9,248 nt of DNA from DATGFK01 sp040007395 (GTDB lineage: Bacteria; Chloroflexota; Anaerolineae; Aggregatilineales; UBA2796): the NCBI GenBank assembly GCA_040007395.1, contig JBDTVG010000173.1, positions 1-9,248 on the forward strand, read 5' to 3'. Made by a program: the position numbers and the translations under genes. The notes under the pieces were generated by a model. The model made no database searches and was not told where the DNA came from. It was given only the letters and a program-made list of their open reading frames with translations. The stretch's first letter is position 1. Each line of letters opens with the position of its first letter. Positions 6,194 to 9,248 of this stretch are shown here, piece by piece.

Positions 6194-6838
6194 CTAGCGG
6201 CTGGCCCATAACATGCCGCGCAGAATAATTTCACGCACTTCAGGAACGTCAAAATCTTTGACAACATGTCCCAGCGAACAGTAGAACACGCGCCCCGCAC
6301 CCCAACGCTTTTTCCATACAACAGGCATAACGCAGCCTGCAATCCAAGGGAGATGTTGACTACTGAAAGTCGTCGTCGCTAAGACTTCATTCAATGGATC
6401 GACGTGCATATAATATTGTTCCGAGTGCATCGCAAAATCGTTTAGACCCGCCGTAATTGGATCGTCGTGATTAGTGATATTCACATGATAGTCGATGATA
6501 TTGCCCGGATGCGCCACCCACTGACCGCCGACCATAAACTGATAATTCGTACTGGCACGAAACGAGTCGCCCATGGTGCCATGCCAACCCGCAATGCCAA
6601 CGCCACTCTCGACTGCTTCTAGCAGCCCTTTTTCCTGCTCGTTTGTGAGCGTCCCCATTGTCCAGACTGGCACAATTAGATCCAACGAACGCAGCTTTTC
6701 AGCGTCAAGATAAGCGTCCAATGTATCGCATATTTCGACTGTATAGCCACGTTCTTGCAAAAGGGTGGCGTAGAGCGCTGCCCCTTGTTGCGGTTCGTGT
6801 CCGTCCCATCCACCCCAGACAAGCAATGCTGATTTCAT
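6194..6838 (-). CDS. ThuA-like domain protein
   Basis: 214 residues, a single ThuA-like (glutamine-amidotransferase-like fold) domain. Visible family features are MKSALLVWGGWDGHEP at the N-terminus, GIAGWHG (81-87), a central HSEQYYMHVDP (138-148) and GRVFYCSLGH (182-191). No signal peptide is seen, so it is cytoplasmic. ThuA was named for trehalose use in Sinorhizobium, where it works with a Gfo/Idh dehydrogenase on 3-keto sugars; the classical amidotransferase cysteine is not conserved in the family. An AAAGGA ribosome-binding site lies 6 bp before the ATG. It is first of the three-gene operon with an oxidoreductase 16 bp downstream. The 106 bp upstream must hold the promoter, but no box is clear. 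No sugar transporter or regulator is in the window to identify the substrate. Confidence 0.86.
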   Translation of the reverse strand: MKSALLVWGGWDGHEPQQGAALYATLLQERGYTVEICDTLDAYLDAEKLRSLDLIVPVWTMGTLTNEQEKGLLEAVESGVGIAGWHGTMGDSFRASTNYQFMVGGQWVAHPGNIIDYHVNITNHDDPITAGLNDFAMHSEQYYMHVDPLNEVLATTTFSSQHLPWIAGCVMPVVWKKRWGAGRVFYCSLGHVVKDFDVPEVREIILRGMLWASR

Positions 6839-6944
6839 GTTGTTCCTTTAGTAAAACTGACTATTAAACACGATTAAATAAGTGGAGATTTTACTGCGCT
6901 TTGATCAGGCTTTCTATGCCATTATGGAAAACAGATTTCCCGAC

Positions 6945-7877
6945 TTAGCGCCCATGCTCCAGATCATCAGGGTTGCGAACAGGTGTATGACTGACCTTTT
7001 TCCCTGCCCCTAACGCTAGGCTGCGCTGATAGGCCGCCCAGACCGCCCGCGCTAGCACAGTTCGTAAGCCGCCTTTTTCCAGATGATAGATTGCCTCTGC
7101 CGACGTACCACCGGGACTTGTCACCTGATTGCGTAACGCAGCGGGATGTTCCTTACTCACGTCAGCATATTCCACCGACCCACGTACCGTTTGGATGACC
7201 AATTGCTCCGCGATGCGGCGGGGAAAGCCCATATGAACCCCCGCGTCAATGAGGGCTTCCATGAACAGAAACACGTAAGCTGGGCCAGTGCCACTCAGCG
7301 CCGTTGCCATGTCGAGATAGTTCTCGCCGTCCATATAGATTTCCTGACCAAGCGAAGCTAGCACCGCCCGTGCCTGCTCGCGCTGCGCCTCTGGCACTTC
7401 TTTTGCCGCTGTCCAGACGGTGATGCCCTGCCCGATACGGGCGGGTGTATTCGGCATCGCCCGCACAATGCTTGGATTGTCTAGCCCTTCGCTTAGTTGC
7501 TGGATCGGTGCGCCCGCGATGATACTCAGGATCACTTTTGGCACGCGGCTATCTACACCGCAGAGTTCGGGCAGCACTTTGTCGAGAACTTGTGGCTTGA
7601 TACTCATCACCAGCAAGTCGGACTGCCGCGCCACTTCACGGTTATCCGTCGTCCAGCGTATTCCATAGGTCTTTTCTAGTTCTCGCCCGCGATCCTCAAG
7701 CACATCAGCAGCGATAATCTGGCGCGGTTCGACAGTGTGCTGGCTTAATAGACCGCTGATCATGGCCTCGCCCATAACTCCACTGCCGATAAAGCCAATC
7801 GTTAGCCCGGATAGGGCATTATTGCTGGATTTACTACTGGAATTACTGTTGGATTCTTTGCCGTTAGGCATATTCAT
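6945..7877 (-). CDS. proC: Pyrroline-5-carboxylate reductase
   Basis: 310 residues; the usual length is about 265-280, and the excess is a Ser/Asn-rich N-terminal extension (residues 1-22) plus a short C-terminal tail. The enzyme reduces 1-pyrroline-5-carboxylate to proline with NAD(P)H, the last step of proline synthesis, in the cytoplasm. The Rossmann motif GFIGSGVMG is at 28-36, SIKPQ at 92-96, RAMPNTPARIGQG at 139-151, and the C-terminal signatures SGTGPAYVFLFMEAL (195-209) and QVTSPGGTSAEAI (251-263) are intact. The ATG at 7877 has GGGAG 8 bp upstream, supporting the extended start. It lies 24 bp behind the enolase-superfamily gene, so the two are probably co-transcribed. No strong terminator follows. 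Confidence 0.94.
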   Translation of the reverse strand: MNMPNGKESNSNSSSKSSNNALSGLTIGFIGSGVMGEAMISGLLSQHTVEPRQIIAADVLEDRGRELEKTYGIRWTTDNREVARQSDLLVMSIKPQVLDKVLPELCGVDSRVPKVILSIIAGAPIQQLSEGLDNPSIVRAMPNTPARIGQGITVWTAAKEVPEAQREQARAVLASLGQEIYMDGENYLDMATALSGTGPAYVFLFMEALIDAGVHMGFPRRIAEQLVIQTVRGSVEYADVSKEHPAALRNQVTSPGGTSAEAIYHLEKGGLRTVLARAVWAAYQRSLALGAGKKVSHTPVRNPDDLEHGR

Positions 7878-7901
7878 TATGAATTCTCCCTCGAAATAAT
7901 T

Positions 7902-9095
7902 TTAGCTGCGCTCAGGGGCAAGAAACTCACTCTTAGCAACTTCGGTAAACGCTAACTCAGCGCGTACCAATTCGGCTGGATTAATGCTTACCCCTAACCC
8001 AACGTCTGTTGGAACGGTAATGGTCGAGTCTTCGCGGTTGAGCGTAAAAACTTCATTGGTGATATCGGGATCATAGTAGCGGTTGGTGGCGCTGATGTCG
8101 GAGGGCAGCGTCACACCGGGCAGCGAAGCAATAGCCAGATTCGCGGCGCGACCTATGCCTGTCTCAAGCATCCCGCCAATCCACAGCGGTACCCCTGCTT
8201 CATAGCAATAGGCGTGCAGCTTGAGCGATTCTGTGATCCCACCAACTCGTGCAGGTTTCAAGTTAATAATCTTGCCTGCGCCCACTTCGATGGCAAGCCG
8301 CGCATCGTCAACATTACGGATGCTCTCGTCAAGGCAGATTGGCGTATGCAGTTGTGGTTGCAATTTGCTGTGCTGATAAATATCGTCGTGAGCAAATGGC
8401 TGTTCGATCATCAACAGATTTAACTCGTCGATCTGGCGCAGCAGCGGTAGATCGTCCATCGTGTAGGCGCTGTTGGCATCTGCCATCAGTGTTATAGTGG
8501 GGTAAGCCTGCCGCACCGCTCGCAGCATCTCAATATCCCAGCCCGGCTTGATCTTGAGCTTGACACGGCGATACCCTTCGTCCAGCCGTTTCTGGATCAC
8601 TGCAAGAGTTGCGTCGATACCGGGTTGGATACCGATGCTGACTCCAACTTCGACGCGAGCTTTACGACCTTCGCCCAGTAAATTGCCAAACGGGACTCCC
8701 TGACTCTGCGCTACCGCCGACCAATAAGCCGCCTCAAGCGCCATGTTTGCCATTGGGTGTCCGCGAAACTGATGGACTGCATCAAGGTTGGTCTTACCGA
8801 TCACTGCCGGGATCAAATAGTCACGTAGAACATGCGTGGCAGTGCCAATTGTTTCATAGCTGTAGCCGGGATACCAGCCCGCGACAACCTCACCCCAACC
8901 GACCACGCCATCAAGATGAAGTTCGACTAGCACAGCGGGTCGGAACGCATCCCCGCCAAAGCTGGTTACAAGCGCCTCAACCAGCGGCATCGCGATATGA
9001 TGCAATATGATACGTTCAATCGGTGCACTGTCGGGCAACCGATAACTATTTGAGTAAGTAGTTGAAGAAGTAGCCACTATTTTTCTTTTCTCCAC
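7902..9095 (-). CDS. Enolase-superfamily enzyme, NSAR/o-succinylbenzoate synthase-like (MLE subgroup)
   Basis: Up to 397 residues. The barrel residues of the MLE subgroup are all visible: KLK with Lys179 and catalytic Lys181, metal ligands Asp206 (MADAN), Glu231 (MIEQP) and Asp256 (CLDES), and the opposite base Lys280 (INLKPAR). WIGGMLETGIGR (305-316) is typical of N-succinylamino-acid racemase and OSBS (menC) proteins. It may racemise or epimerise an N-acyl amino acid, or make o-succinylbenzoate for menaquinone; absence of men genes nearby and the adjacent proC lean slightly to amino acids. The N-terminus is uncertain: GTG at 9095 has no good ribosome-binding site, while GTG at 9077 has GGAG 12 bp upstream; homologues start near residue 25, so the first ~22 Ser/Thr-rich residues are an extension. 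Confidence 0.88.
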   Translation of the reverse strand: MEKRKIVATSSTTYSNSYRLPDSAPIERIILHHIAMPLVEALVTSFGGDAFRPAVLVELHLDGVVGWGEVVAGWYPGYSYETIGTATHVLRDYLIPAVIGKTNLDAVHQFRGHPMANMALEAAYWSAVAQSQGVPFGNLLGEGRKARVEVGVSIGIQPGIDATLAVIQKRLDEGYRRVKLKIKPGWDIEMLRAVRQAYPTITLMADANSAYTMDDLPLLRQIDELNLLMIEQPFAHDDIYQHSKLQPQLHTPICLDESIRNVDDARLAIEVGAGKIINLKPARVGGITESLKLHAYCYEAGVPLWIGGMLETGIGRAANLAIASLPGVTLPSDISATNRYYDPDITNEVFTLNREDSTITVPTDVGLGVSINPAELVRAELAFTEVAKSEFLAPERS

Positions 9096-9248
9096 CGTGC
9101 GAGGAATGAATCTTTACCAATGTTGTCTATATTGTATAGAGAAATCGCACAGCTTTACACTTTTGGAGGAAAAATATCAAAATCGGTAGATGGCTACCCT
9201 GATTGCTAGTTGACGTTCATGGATCCTAGCCGAAAATTGAGCTTACCA
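9096..9248 (-). promoter_or_regulatory. Upstream region of the NSAR-like/proC pair with a small palindrome
   Basis: These 153 bp at the window edge hold no supportable gene on either strand. They should contain the promoter of the pair. A perfect palindrome TCTATA-TTG-TATAGA lies at 9126-9140 and includes a possible -10 (TACAAT, minus strand), about 35 bp before the GTG start; no good -35 box is present. Operator versus chance cannot be decided. Confidence 0.35.

Noticed and set aside
5494..6228. Long plus-strand open frame of 244 codons
   Set aside because: It is fully antisense to the Gfo/Idh gene, which has all its family motifs.
6178..6342. 55-residue Cys-rich N-terminal extension of the Gfo/Idh protein
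   Set aside because: It overlaps the 3' end of the ThuA-like gene, and the ATG at 6177 has a strong GAGGAG site and the expected family N-terminus.
6926..6940. Hairpin GGAAA/TTTCC after proC as a terminator
   Set aside because: The stem has only 5 bp, is AT-rich, and no T-run follows on the minus strand.
9157..9206. Plus-strand start with a GGAGG ribosome-binding site
   Set aside because: The following ATG at 9190 reads only seven codons before a stop, and no other frame gives a longer product.

Overview
The window reads almost wholly on the minus strand: every gene I can support runs right to left, and no plus-strand gene is convincing. Gene density is high, base composition is moderate, and the enzymes are ordinary bacterial chromosomal ones. 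A PDZ/radical-SAM-like DUF512 protein placed beside an RluB-type pseudouridine synthase and a PlsC acyltransferase, with an NSAR-type enolase-superfamily enzyme nearby, suits a Chloroflexota (filamentous green non-sulfur type) chromosome. That assignment is an inference from gene content only and is weak.

In transcription order (high to low coordinates) there are four blocks. (1) 9095-6945: an enolase-superfamily NSAR/OSBS-like enzyme followed after 24 bp by pyrroline-5-carboxylate reductase (proC); both have Ser/Asn/Thr-rich N-terminal extensions. (2) 6838-4458: a ThuA-like protein, a Gfo/Idh/MocA oxidoreductase and a YdeI/OmpD-associated protein, tightly spaced (16 and 13 bp) and closed by a clear hairpin terminator at 4414-4444. 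The first two look like a sugar-oxidation pair of the ThuA/ThuB kind. (3) 4378-1069: an extended -10 promoter, a leader of about 120 nt with an inverted repeat, then rluB, plsC (17 bp overlap) and a DUF512 gene. This is a housekeeping operon joining rRNA modification and phospholipid acylation. (4) 993-1: an AT-richer accessory end with an unrecognised protein gene that looks damaged at both ends. A one-base shift in a run of five G seems to separate it from its natural ATG, and its stop codon appears to come from the tip of an IS982-family insertion sequence. The first 48 codons of that element's transposase run off the left edge.

No stretch of more than 300 bp lacks a gene. I see no tRNA, rRNA, CRISPR array, phage gene or recognisable defence system. 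The most useful second looks are the broken gene/IS junction, the DUF512-RluB-PlsC neighbourhood and the rluB leader. I found no convincing novel multi-gene system.
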